64,000 nt of DNA from Enterocloster clostridioformis (lineage in GTDB: Bacteria; Bacillota; Clostridia; Lachnospirales; Lachnospiraceae): NCBI RefSeq assembly GCF_020297485.1, contig NZ_JAIWZC010000001.1, positions 1,984,001-2,048,000 on the forward strand. The letters run 5' to 3'. The position numbers and the translations under genes were made by a program. Below, piece by piece: positions 27,529-35,960 of the stretch (position 1 is its first letter; the number at the start of each line of letters is the position of its first letter). The notes beneath the pieces were generated by a model. That model was not told where the DNA came from and did no database searches. It was given only the letters and a program-made list of their open reading frames with translations.

Positions 27529-28159
27529 TGCGCTACACCCATGTTGTGTTTGATATTGACAACACGCTGATTAATACCACCGGGGCCGTGCTCCACGGAC
27601 TGCAGAGAGCTCTCAGGGATATAACCGGGGAACACTGGGACATAAGCCGGCTTCTGCCGGTTCTGGGCATACCAGGGCTGGATGCATTTGAACGTCTGGG
27701 CATACATTCCCCCGACCAGATATTCCGGATTTATCCCCGGTGGGAACAGTATGAACAGGAGTATCAGTACACCGCCTATCTGTATGAGGGCATTGTACCC
27801 CTGTTGGATTTTCTGAAAAAAAGGGCTGCAGCCTGGGCATCATCACTTCCAAGACAATGCCTCAGTACACCTGCAGCTTCCTTCCCTTTCAGATATCCGG
27901 ATATTTTCAGACCGTCATAACGGCCGATGACACAGTCCGCCACAAACCGGATCCGGAACCCATGCTTGAATATATGAAACGCACTGATGCCTGTCCCCGG
28001 CAGATTCTCTACATCGGGGACAGCATCTACGACATGCAGTGCGCATCCCGGGCCGGAGTTGACTCCTGTCTGGCTTTGTGGGGCTGCCACTGTCCGGACG
28101 ACATCTCATCCACCCATCGTTTTGAGGATCCGGCTGCCATCATACGCTGGCTTGAATGA
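27528..28159 (+). pseudogene. HAD-superfamily phosphatase interrupted by a frameshift in an A7 run
   Basis: The first frame gives DIDNTLINTTGAVLHGLQRA (motif I) up to FLKK; the second frame, displaced by -1, continues with GCSLGIITSKTMPQYTCSF and ends with YIGDSIYDMQCASRAGVDSC (motif IV). Together they make a normal ~210-aa phosphatase. The switch is at the run of seven A near 27817-27824. This may be a true mutation, slippage on the run, or a sequencing error. It is coupled to the ROK gene. Confidence 0.8.
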
Positions 28160-28348
28160 TACGCCAGAATGAGACGCCAAAATGAGACACCGGCTTCCAC
28201 GCTTCACCGCCCCGCGTCTGATTTCTCCCTCAGCAGCCAGCCCAGTCTGGACTGGTCAAATATTATCAAACTGGATATTTTGCTCAGTCCACTTTTCCGT
28301 TATAGTAGGTATCAGCATTTAAGTACTTCAATTTAAGGAGGTATCCCT

Positions 28349-28870
28349 ATGACGGAACGTTTCTCTACTAAAAAACTGGTGTTGTCTGCCCTGTTCGCAG
28401 CTCTGGCCTGCGTGGCCACCATGTCCATCCGCATCCCCACCCCCGGTACAGGCGGTTACATCCACCCGGGCGACGCCATCGTGATTCTCTGCGGCGTGTT
28501 TTTGGACCCGATATCCGCATTCCTGGCAGCCGGTATCGGCTCCTGCATGGCAGACCTGCTGGGAGGTTATTTCATCTATGTCCCCATCACCTTTGCCATC
28601 AAGGGCCTGGTGGCATTTTCGGCAAGCCATGTCTGCCGCAGTTTAAGGGCCAGAGGGATGAATCCATATGCCGCCGTAGCCGGCTGCGGTGTGATTGACA
28701 TTGTTCTGGTGGCCGGAGGATACTGCATGTGCGAAGTCTTTCTATACGGATTAGGTGCTGCCCTGGCCAGTGTTCCCAGCAACATCATCCAGGGAATCAG
28801 CGGCCTGATTATCTCCAGCGCCCTGTATCCGGTCCTCCAAAAGCCTCTTTCCATGGCGTTAAAGGCTTAA
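28349..28870 (+). CDS. ECF transporter S component (substrate-binding membrane protein)
   Basis: 173 aa, about six membrane segments, with the N-terminal motif TKKLVLSALFAALACVATMS and a HPGDAIVILCGVFL segment typical of ECF-type S components for vitamins or cofactors. The vitamin cannot be told from sequence. It would dock to a shared EcfAAT module encoded elsewhere. The binding site AAGGAGG is 7 nt before the ATG. No riboswitch of a known class was recognised in the 190 bp upstream. Confidence 0.85.
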   Translation: MTERFSTKKLVLSALFAALACVATMSIRIPTPGTGGYIHPGDAIVILCGVFLDPISAFLAAGIGSCMADLLGGYFIYVPITFAIKGLVAFSASHVCRSLRARGMNPYAAVAGCGVIDIVLVAGGYCMCEVFLYGLGAALASVPSNIIQGISGLIISSALYPVLQKPLSMALKA

Positions 28871-28899
28871 AGGGTGTGAGAAAGCATTGTAAGACACTC

Positions 28900-29218
28900 C
28901 TAAAACGAATCCGGCATTTCAGCCACGGTCTCTCCATAAATGGGATGGCGCTTATAGGGCGCTATCTCAGCCAGAGGCTTCAGGACAAAATCACGCTTGT
29001 GCATCTGTGTGTGAGGTATGCTAAACTGTTCCGATACATACACCAAATCGTAATAGAAAATAATGTCCGGGTCCAGCGTCCTGGGGCCCAGTGTATGATT
29101 CGCTTCCTTCCCGCTGCCGCCTCGATTTCATGTAGGCCGTCTAACAGTTCCTCCGGTGTAAAGAGGGTTTTTATTTCCATACATCCGTTGATGAAATCAG
29201 CCTGGTCCGTCACTCCGT
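28900..29218 (-). pseudogene. folK: folK remnant (dihydropterin pyrophosphokinase) fused to truncated lpdA
   Basis: On the minus strand the sequence YGVTDQADFINGCMEIKT and the following FTPEELLDGLHEIEAAAGRK is the middle of FolK. A one-base deletion near 29085 shifts into the frame GPRTLDPDIIFYYDLVYVS, which contains the FolK signature, and continues to HPIYGETVAEM at the stop (28900). The N-terminal ~45 residues are absent because the gene is joined to the 3' part of lpdA at about 29218. It is non-functional. Confidence 0.8.
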
Positions 29219-30508
29219 ATTTGCCGCCGCGGTGGCCATCTCCCCGATCATGTCCGTGGCCCTGGCGCACATCATCTGGGCTCCCAGCACCACCTTGGTG
29301 TCGGCTTCTGCAATGATTTTGATGAAGCCTCTCTCCTCCCTGGATATCTGGGATTTCCCATTGGCGGACATCAGGAATTTCCCCACTGACACAGGTATCC
29401 CAGCCTGGGCCGCCTCGTCCTCCGTAAGTCCCACGGAGGCAATCTCAGGACTGGTGTACACGCAGTTGGGAACAATGGATAAATCAATGGAGTGGCCTGT
29501 TCCCGCCAGGTGTTCCGCCACCCATACTCCCTGGGCGCTGGCCACATGAGCCAGCTGGATTCCCTTAATCACGTCTCCGATGGCGTATACACCCTCCATG
29601 GATGTCTCAAAGTTGGAATCCACCACAATTCTTCCCCGCTCCATGGCAAGCTCTGTCCCCGGTCCCAGCAGCTTTTCCGTTTCCGGCACCCTGCCGGCGG
29701 CCGACAGCACATAATCCGCTTCCTCCCGCTTCTCCTCTCCCTTTTCCTCGAAGACGCAGGCCAGACCATGTTTCGTCTCTTCAATCCTCTTTACCGTGGC
29801 TCCTGTATAGATTTTGATTCCACGCTTTTTGAGAATCATTTTCAGGTTCTGGGAAATGTCCTGACCCAGGTCTGCCAGGAGCCTTGGAAGGGCCTCCGCT
29901 ATGGTCACCCGGATGCCAAGGGATGAAAATACAGAGGCAAATTCAGCTCCGATCACGCCTCCACCGATAATCAGCAGGCTTTCCGGCGCACGCTTCAGTT
30001 CAAACAGCCTGTCGCTGGTAAGCACCCCGGGCAGGTCCAGTCCCTGGATGGGCAGGTTCATTGGCTTTGAGCCTGAGGCCAGCAGCACATGCTTTCCTTT
30101 TAACACCCGGCTTTCCTCTTCTCCTTCACACCCTGTCACCAGCACGGTTTTGTCCGCCTGCAGAGCGCCGGTTCCCTTAACCAGCGTCACGCCGTTTGCC
30201 TTAAAGAGCTGCTCCACTCCCTGTCTTAAGCTTCCTGACGTTCCCTCCTTGTATTCCAGAATCTTATCATACTCATACCGGACATTCTCCGCAAAAATGC
30301 CGAAATGTCCGCCCTCCTTCATCTCCCTGTAAAGCTGGGACGCATGAATCATGGCCTTGACCGGAATACAGCCACGGTTCAGGCAGGTTCCCCCTTCCTC
30401 CCTGTTTTCCACCACTGCCACCGTAAGCCCCAGCTTGGCGCCCTTGATTGCCGCCACATAACCGCCGGGACCCGCTCCTATGATAACCAAGTCAAATCTA
30501 TCTGCCAT
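29210..30508 (-). pseudogene. lpdA: Dihydrolipoyl dehydrogenase lacking its C-terminus
   Basis: 432 codons remain of a usual ~465. The FAD motif GAGPGGYVAA, the redox disulfide CLNRGC and the NAD motif GGGVIGAEFAS are intact. The frame leaves the family at MIGEMATAAAN and stops two codons later, where folK sequence begins. The lost segment contains the catalytic His (HPT-E motif) and the dimer interface, so activity is unlikely. It is the lipoamide dehydrogenase (L-protein) gene of the glycine cleavage cluster, 92 bp after gcvPB. The start has AGGAGG. Confidence 0.85.
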
Positions 30509-30600
30509 TTTTCCTCCTATTGCCGCCGGAGCGCGCCGGAATCCCTTCCGACACGCTCCTGAGCACTGCCTGTATTGTTCTGCAAATCAATTGCCTGCTC

Positions 30601-32043
30601 TTACTCCCCCATATAGCGCAGCACCGGCTTTCTGGCCGCGGTCACCTCGTCCAGCCGGCGGACCGGAGTCTTGACCGGAGCCTGGTGAAGGCTCTCCGGG
30701 TCTGCCTTTGCCGCCTCATAAATGTTCCGGAATACCTCAATGGCTTGGTCCAGCGTCTCCCTTGACTCTGTCTCGGTGGGCTCCACCATCAGGGCCTCAT
30801 GGACAATCAGCGGGAAGTACATGGTGGGCGGATGGATACCGTAATCCAGAAACGCCTTGGCAATATCCATGGCCGACACATTGATATCGTGTTTCAAATC
30901 CTCCAGCGTCATGACAAATTCATGCATACAAGTCTCATTGTAAGCCATCTTATACAGGTCTGACAGCTTATTCATCATATAGTTGGCATTCAGCACTGCA
31001 TTGGAGGATGCCTCGGGAATCCCTTCCCTGCCCAGGGTCATGATGTAGGACAGCGCCTTTACCACCTCCCCGAAGTTTCCATAGAACATCTTTACCCTTC
31101 CAATGGATTCCGGCTCCTTCACAAAGCTTAAAGCCCCGCAACCTTCCTCTTCTCCCGACGCCTTAACCATAAATCCCGGAAGGAAGGGCCGCAGGAATTC
31201 CTTGCAGCCCACAGGGCCGCTTCCCGGACCGCCTCCGCCGTGAGGCGTGGAAAATGTCTTGTGAAGGTTCAGGTGGATTACGTCAAATCCCATATCTCCC
31301 GGTCTCACGATGCCCATGACCGCGTTGAGGTTGGCTCCGTCGTAATAGCACAGCCCTCCCGCCTCATGGACAATGCGGGTAATCTCCAGGATGTTTTTGT
31401 CAAAGAGCCCTACTGTGTTGGGATTGGTCAGCATCAGACCTGCCGTGTCCTCCCCCACTGCCTCCTTAAGCTTATCTAGATCCACGCATCCGTCCTCCCT
31501 GGAGGGAATGCTGACAACGCTGTAGCCGGCCATGGTGGCGCTGGCGGGATTGGTGCCATGGGCAGAGTCAGGGACAATGATTTTCGTCCTCTTTTCGTCC
31601 CCTCTGAAATGGTGGTAAGCCTTCATCAGCAGCAGACCCGTAAATTCCCCATGGGCGCCTGCCGCGGGCTGGAAGGTCATGGCCTCCATGCCTGTTATTT
31701 CACACAGATACTTCTCCGCCAGGCCAAACACCCTGAGGGCGCCCTGTACCGTATGTTCAGGCTGCAGCGGATGGATACCCGCAAAACCCTCCAGGGACGC
31801 CGCCTCCTCGTTTACCTTGGGGTTGTATTTCATGGTGCAGGAGCCCAGGGGATAGAAGCCGTCGTTGACGCCGTGGGCCCGCCCCGCAAGACCGGTATAA
31901 TGTCTGCTGATTTCATTTTCAGAAAGCTCGGGCAGGTTCAGTTTCCTCTCCCTGCCAATTCCTATCTCGTGGACCGGCACGTCGCAGTCCGGAAGCAGGT
32001 GGCAGTGTCTGCCAGGAGTTCCTTTTTCAAATATTAATTTCAT
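30601..32043 (-). CDS. gcvPB: Glycine dehydrogenase (decarboxylating) subunit 2
   Basis: 480 aa C-terminal half of the split P-protein; it decarboxylates glycine with PLP and loads H-protein. The PLP lysine lies in DVIHLNLHKTFSTPHGGGGP, and the tail KTPVRRLDEVTAARKPVLRY is typical. The ATG at 32043 overlaps the gcvPA stop (ATGA) and has AGGAGG upstream. The gene itself looks intact, but its partner gcvPA is broken by a fusion and an IS66 insertion, so no active P-protein is expected from this locus. Confidence 0.93.
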   Translation of the reverse strand: MKLIFEKGTPGRHCHLLPDCDVPVHEIGIGRERKLNLPELSENEISRHYTGLAGRAHGVNDGFYPLGSCTMKYNPKVNEEAASLEGFAGIHPLQPEHTVQGALRVFGLAEKYLCEITGMEAMTFQPAAGAHGEFTGLLLMKAYHHFRGDEKRTKIIVPDSAHGTNPASATMAGYSVVSIPSREDGCVDLDKLKEAVGEDTAGLMLTNPNTVGLFDKNILEITRIVHEAGGLCYYDGANLNAVMGIVRPGDMGFDVIHLNLHKTFSTPHGGGGPGSGPVGCKEFLRPFLPGFMVKASGEEEGCGALSFVKEPESIGRVKMFYGNFGEVVKALSYIMTLGREGIPEASSNAVLNANYMMNKLSDLYKMAYNETCMHEFVMTLEDLKHDINVSAMDIAKAFLDYGIHPPTMYFPLIVHEALMVEPTETESRETLDQAIEVFRNIYEAAKADPESLHQAPVKTPVRRLDEVTAARKPVLRYMGE

Positions 32044-32491
32044 TCCCCGCATACCTCCTGCACGATTTGGGCCGCCTGGTCTATGTCTTCCTTCCGGTTC
32101 TGCTCAGTAGCGCACCAGAGAATCTCCCTGTCATTTAAGGGCAGTCCCCCCAGGATTCCCTTTTCCTCCAGAGCCTTTAAGATAAGGCCGCTGTCCGTAT
32201 CTCCCTCGGTGACGAACTCGTGGAAGAATTCCCTGTCATACCTGGCCGTGAGGCCGGCCTGTTCCAGCTGTTCCTTCAGATAATGGGCCTTGGAGGTGCA
32301 GAGAACGGCTGTCTTTCTTAACCCTTCTCCTCCCATGGCCGCCATATATACGCTGGCAGTCAGGGCGCAGAGGGCCTGGTTGGAGCACACGTTGGAGCTT
32401 GCCTTTTCACGTCTTATATGCTGTTCCCTGGCCTGGAGGGTCAGCACATACGCTCTCTTGCCGTCCACATCCCTTGTCTCTCCCACGATTC
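32040..32491 (-). pseudogene. gcvPA: gcvPA, 3' part downstream of the IS66 insertion
   Basis: About 148 codons of glycine dehydrogenase subunit 1, from RIVGETRDVDGKRAYVLTLQ through SSNVCSNQALCAL to the end (QIVQEVCGE). It continues the frame of the segment at 35139-35447 across the insertion. The left copy of the target duplication CACGATTC is at 32484-32491. The stop overlaps the gcvPB start. Confidence 0.88.
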
Positions 32492-32563
32492 GTAAGTAAG
32501 TAATAATCCGTATCTTGACAAAATAAGAAATCCCCCAGCACTTACCGGGGGAAGATCTGTCTT

Positions 32564-34213
32564 TTACTTTTTAAGTTTGCTGCGGCAATCATCAGGCAGA
32601 TTGGAGGACCATGGGAGAAGCTCCAGCATTTCTTCCTTTGCCGGAAACGCACCGAGTTCTTTCATCTTTTCCATCACATATGTGAGATAGTTGTATGGCT
32701 TCAGTCCATTCAGAAGCGCAGTTTCTGTGATGCTGTACACAGTCGCACTGGCCTGTGCCCCGCGGATGCTTTTGGCAAACAGCCAGTTGCGTCTCCCTAT
32801 GGCAAAATTTTTCAGTGCCCGCTCTGCAGCTAGATTGTCAATACTCAGATGGCCATCTTCCAGATACCTTTTCAGATAGGTTTCCTGGTTCAGCGTATAC
32901 AGGACCGCCTCTCCGATCTTAGAAGATCTGTCCACAGCATCCTCCAGGGTATGAAGCCACTCGAAAAAAGCCTCTAAAAGCGGCTTTGCCTGCTTTTGAC
33001 GCTCTTCATACCTTTCTTCCGGTGACTTGTCACGGATCATCTCTTCGATCTTATAGAACATCCCGATCCGTGCCATTGCCTGATATGCGGTTGTTTCCTT
33101 CAGCTGCTCTTTGGTAAAGTCCTTTTTCAAAACGGTCAGGGATTCATCAAATCTGCGCCTCGCATGGGCCATGCATCCTGTCACGGTGATCCTTTCCGGA
33201 AGGCTGTGGTATGCCTGGTATCCATCGCAGGTGAAATATCCCTGGTACTGATCCCCAAGGAATTCCACCGGATGATATCCCGCCCGGGTTCTTTCGTATT
33301 GGAAGAGGACCATCCGGGGTGCGCCGCTGTATTCATCAGTGAGATAGACCCACATCCAGTTCTGGGTGGAACCTTTCTGTTCCGGCTCATCGATTACCTG
33401 AACACGGGTTTCATCCCCATGAGCGTACCGGCTCCGGAGGAATTCTTCCTTCATCAGTTCATAAAGCGGCTGCAGATACCGGTCCGCACACTGGATGATC
33501 CAATTCGCCATGGTCTTTGTGGAAAGGTTCAGGTCGTAACGGGCGAATTCCCGTTCCTGACGCGCAAGGGGCATGCCGCCCACATACTTTGCGTTCATGA
33601 TGCCTGCCACCAGGGATGGTGTTGCCACACTGCCTTTGAGAAGGGAAGGCGCCTTTTCCGGACGTTTCATCGCCCCGCATTTCGGGCAGCTGTAAACATA
33701 GGTGACCTCCTCCACCACTTCAAACCGTGCAGGCACAAACTTCAGGCGCTTCACCGTCTCTTTTGTCACGACTTTATATTTGGTATTGCAGTCCGGACAG
33801 TTTCGGTCCGCGCCGGTCAGCTTATACTCAATTACTTCCGTTGTCTCAAAGGCGGAAAGATCTTCCTCCTTTTTGCCGGAACGTTTCTTTCTTTTATAGG
33901 AAGACGGATGGATCTCCTCCATTTCCGGCTCCGGCGCATCAGGCTCTGCTTCCTGCTCTGCCTCGTTAAAAAGGTTCAGCTGCGTATAGCCATCCGCATA
34001 TTTTTCGCTGGATGGGCCAAACTGTTTCCGCTGCGCAAGAGTCAGACGGTCAGAAAGCATCGCGTTCAGGAATTCCAGTTCCTTTGTTTTTTCTTCGAGG
34101 ATCTGGATCTTTGTTTCCTGTTTCTGATAATGCTCCCGCATGGTTTTCATCAGGGAGATGATATCCTCCCTGCTCATCTTGTTCAGTTGTTCCTCTGTAA
34201 AAAGCGGATCCAT
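32564..34213 (-). CDS. tnpC: IS66 transposase TnpC
   Basis: 549 aa catalytic transposase. An N-terminal leucine-rich coiled coil (HYQKQETKIQILEEKTKELE), a zinc-finger-like segment (CPDCNTKYK and CPKCGAMKRP) and the DDE domain with YAHGDETRVQV, YFTCDGYQAY and the C-terminal region (ERALKNFAIGRRNWLFAKS) are all present. Full length for the family. It is the third gene of the element. Confidence 0.95.
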   Translation of the reverse strand: MDPLFTEEQLNKMSREDIISLMKTMREHYQKQETKIQILEEKTKELEFLNAMLSDRLTLAQRKQFGPSSEKYADGYTQLNLFNEAEQEAEPDAPEPEMEEIHPSSYKRKKRSGKKEEDLSAFETTEVIEYKLTGADRNCPDCNTKYKVVTKETVKRLKFVPARFEVVEEVTYVYSCPKCGAMKRPEKAPSLLKGSVATPSLVAGIMNAKYVGGMPLARQEREFARYDLNLSTKTMANWIIQCADRYLQPLYELMKEEFLRSRYAHGDETRVQVIDEPEQKGSTQNWMWVYLTDEYSGAPRMVLFQYERTRAGYHPVEFLGDQYQGYFTCDGYQAYHSLPERITVTGCMAHARRRFDESLTVLKKDFTKEQLKETTAYQAMARIGMFYKIEEMIRDKSPEERYEERQKQAKPLLEAFFEWLHTLEDAVDRSSKIGEAVLYTLNQETYLKRYLEDGHLSIDNLAAERALKNFAIGRRNWLFAKSIRGAQASATVYSITETALLNGLKPYNYLTYVMEKMKELGAFPAKEEMLELLPWSSNLPDDCRSKLKK

Positions 34214-34360
34214 AACACAGCCTCAACTTTCTGAAATCTCTACCAGAAAGTATACCAGAAAAAGCATTCCGTTCCTATAGGAAACTGCATTCCGGGACGG
34301 AGGAAAATCCGCCCAAAACAAAGTGATTTTCGGCTTTTTGCGAATTGACAGGATCCGGGC

Positions 34361-34714
34361 TCATATGACGATCTTCGGGTGACGTTCTTCAAATGCGCCG
34401 CTGGGGTTCAGGGATAAACCATCGCACAGCCAATGGATCTCTTTCAGCGTAACTTTCTGCAGTTCATCCGGTGTGTCAGGCCAATGGAAGGAATCGCGGT
34501 CCAGCCGTTTCATCAGGATCCAAAACCCTGACCCGTCCCACTGAAGGATCTTGAGCAATGTGCGCCTGCGATTGCAGAACGCGAACATACAGCGGGAGTA
34601 CGGATCGAGATGGAATTTCAGTTTGATGATGGCCGCTAAACCAGTGTAGCTCTTCCGGAGGTCCGTGCAGCCACATGCCAGATAGACTGTAGTACTTCCG
34701 TAAAAATCAAGCAT
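34361..34714 (-). CDS. tnpB: IS66 accessory protein TnpB
   Basis: 117 aa IS66 Orf2 family protein (CGCTDLRKSYTGLAAIIK, CRRRTLLK-like CNRRRTLLKILQWDGSGFW). It is required for transposition in the family, but its biochemical role is unclear. Its start overlaps the tnpA stop by 8 bp, which indicates translational coupling. Confidence 0.95.
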   Translation of the reverse strand: MLDFYGSTTVYLACGCTDLRKSYTGLAAIIKLKFHLDPYSRCMFAFCNRRRTLLKILQWDGSGFWILMKRLDRDSFHWPDTPDELQKVTLKEIHWLCDGLSLNPSGAFEERHPKIVI

Positions 34715-35078
34715 AGTTCTTTAAGGCCTGAAGCAGGGCAGTCAACAGTCTGGCTGGACAGTCCGCAGCAACTTCAATCCGGATATTTTCCGGGAGACAG
34801 AGCATCACAGGAGGTTTTCCTGTATCTGCTGTACTGAAATGGAGTTCATGTTCCGAAGGGAGCTTTGCAAACACCGGATCAGAAGCACTTTCTGTCTCAG
34901 CTGCTTCTGACTGGAGCTTTCGGATCCAGTAACCCAGTGTAGACTGTGGGATTCCATTCTGCTGACACCATTCTTTGCGGGATAAACCGCTTTCCTGAAA
35001 AGCATGGAACCGGTCTGCCCAAAGGTCAGCCTTTGAGGTTACATTGTCATTCGTATTTATTGGTATCACCTCCATCAT
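34707..35078 (-). CDS. tnpA: IS66 accessory protein TnpA
   Basis: 123 aa. The N-terminal helix-turn-helix reads FQESGLSRKEWCQQNGIPQS and continues TLGYWIRKLQ, as in IS66 Orf1 proteins; the second half is variable. It is the first gene of the element, starting 60 bp inside the right end. Confidence 0.93.
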   Translation of the reverse strand: MMEVIPINTNDNVTSKADLWADRFHAFQESGLSRKEWCQQNGIPQSTLGYWIRKLQSEAAETESASDPVFAKLPSEHELHFSTADTGKPPVMLCLPENIRIEVAADCPARLLTALLQALKNYA

Positions 35079-35138
35079 TTGAACTTATCTTATCAAATGT
35101 GGATGGAAATTTGCAGATACTGATTATTACCTACTTAC

Positions 35139-35807
35139 CACGATTCTGCCCGGAAGCTTTCTTCCCATGGCTGATGTAGCTGTCATAAAGCCCAGGTACG
35201 GGCCTCCGAAGCAGAGAGGCATGCCCAGGGGCTGGCCGTCTCCAACCGCGATGTCCGCACCGCATTCCGCCGGTGTGGGCAGAAGATCCAGGGAGATGGG
35301 GTTGCAGCCCATGATATATTTGGCTCCCTTTTCATGGGTGATTTCTCCCAACAGGCCGCATTCCTCCAGATTACCATAGTAGTTAGGCTGCTGCACATAG
35401 AAGCAGGATGCCGTGTCGTCTAACAGTTCCCTTAAGGCGTCCTCGTCCATGCCCATGACCGTGTCGCCGGGCTTTAACATGGCAACGAACACAGCCATGT
35501 TGGCCTGGGCTCCGGAATGGGGCTGTACATTTACGTAGTCGCATCCGAACAGCTTCTTTGCCCTCTCAATGGCAATGGTCTCCACCACGTCCACAAACTC
35601 GCATCCGCCGTAATAGCGTTTTCCCGCGTATCCTTCCGCGTATTTGTTGGTGAGCACCGTGCCCATGGCAGCCATCACCGGCTCCGATACAATGTTCTCG
35701 GAAGCAATCAGCTCCAGATTCCTTCTCTGGCATCCGCACTCCGCCTTGATTGCCTCCCCTATCTCTTTGTCATATCCCTCAATAAAATCCATTACCTGTT
35801 CAACCAT
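35139..35807 (-). pseudogene. In-frame glyA::gcvPA deletion fusion, cut by IS66
   Basis: Residues 1-120 are the N-terminus of serine hydroxymethyltransferase ([50 protein letters not shown]). From about residue 121 (position 35447) the sequence is glycine dehydrogenase subunit 1 ([20 protein letters not shown] through [20 protein letters not shown]). The joint is in frame. Lost are the rest of glyA, the first ~170 residues of gcvPA, and possibly gcvT and gcvH. The start at 35807 has AAGGAGGG. Translation ends in the IS66 end, after GRIVVSR. Confidence 0.88.
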
Positions 35808-35960
35808 TGGTTATACCCTCCTTTTTATTTTTCATCACGGTCTTATCAATCTGCCCTGCTTCTGCCTCCGAAACCATACCACCTCCCCATTTGTACCGTG
35901 CGCTTTTTTTAAGACCGGACCGGATATATACATGCCCTGTGTCCATGGCCCGGATATCAA

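Larger units (their letters stand above)
32492..35138 (-). mobile_element. IS66-family insertion sequence, complete, with 8-bp target duplication
   Basis: A 2647-bp element carrying tnpA, tnpB and tnpC. Its ends are GTAAGTAAGTAATAATCCG (left) and GTAAGTAGGTAATAATCAG (right, reverse complement). It is flanked by direct repeats CACGATTC at 32484-32491 and 35139-35146. All three reading frames are intact, so it may still be active. It splits gcvPA. Confidence 0.93.

Noticed and set aside
27815..27826. Classical -1 programmed frameshift heptamer in the HAD gene
   Set aside because: The A-AAA-AAG heptamer is present but not in the phase of the first frame; only homopolymer slippage or an error remains.
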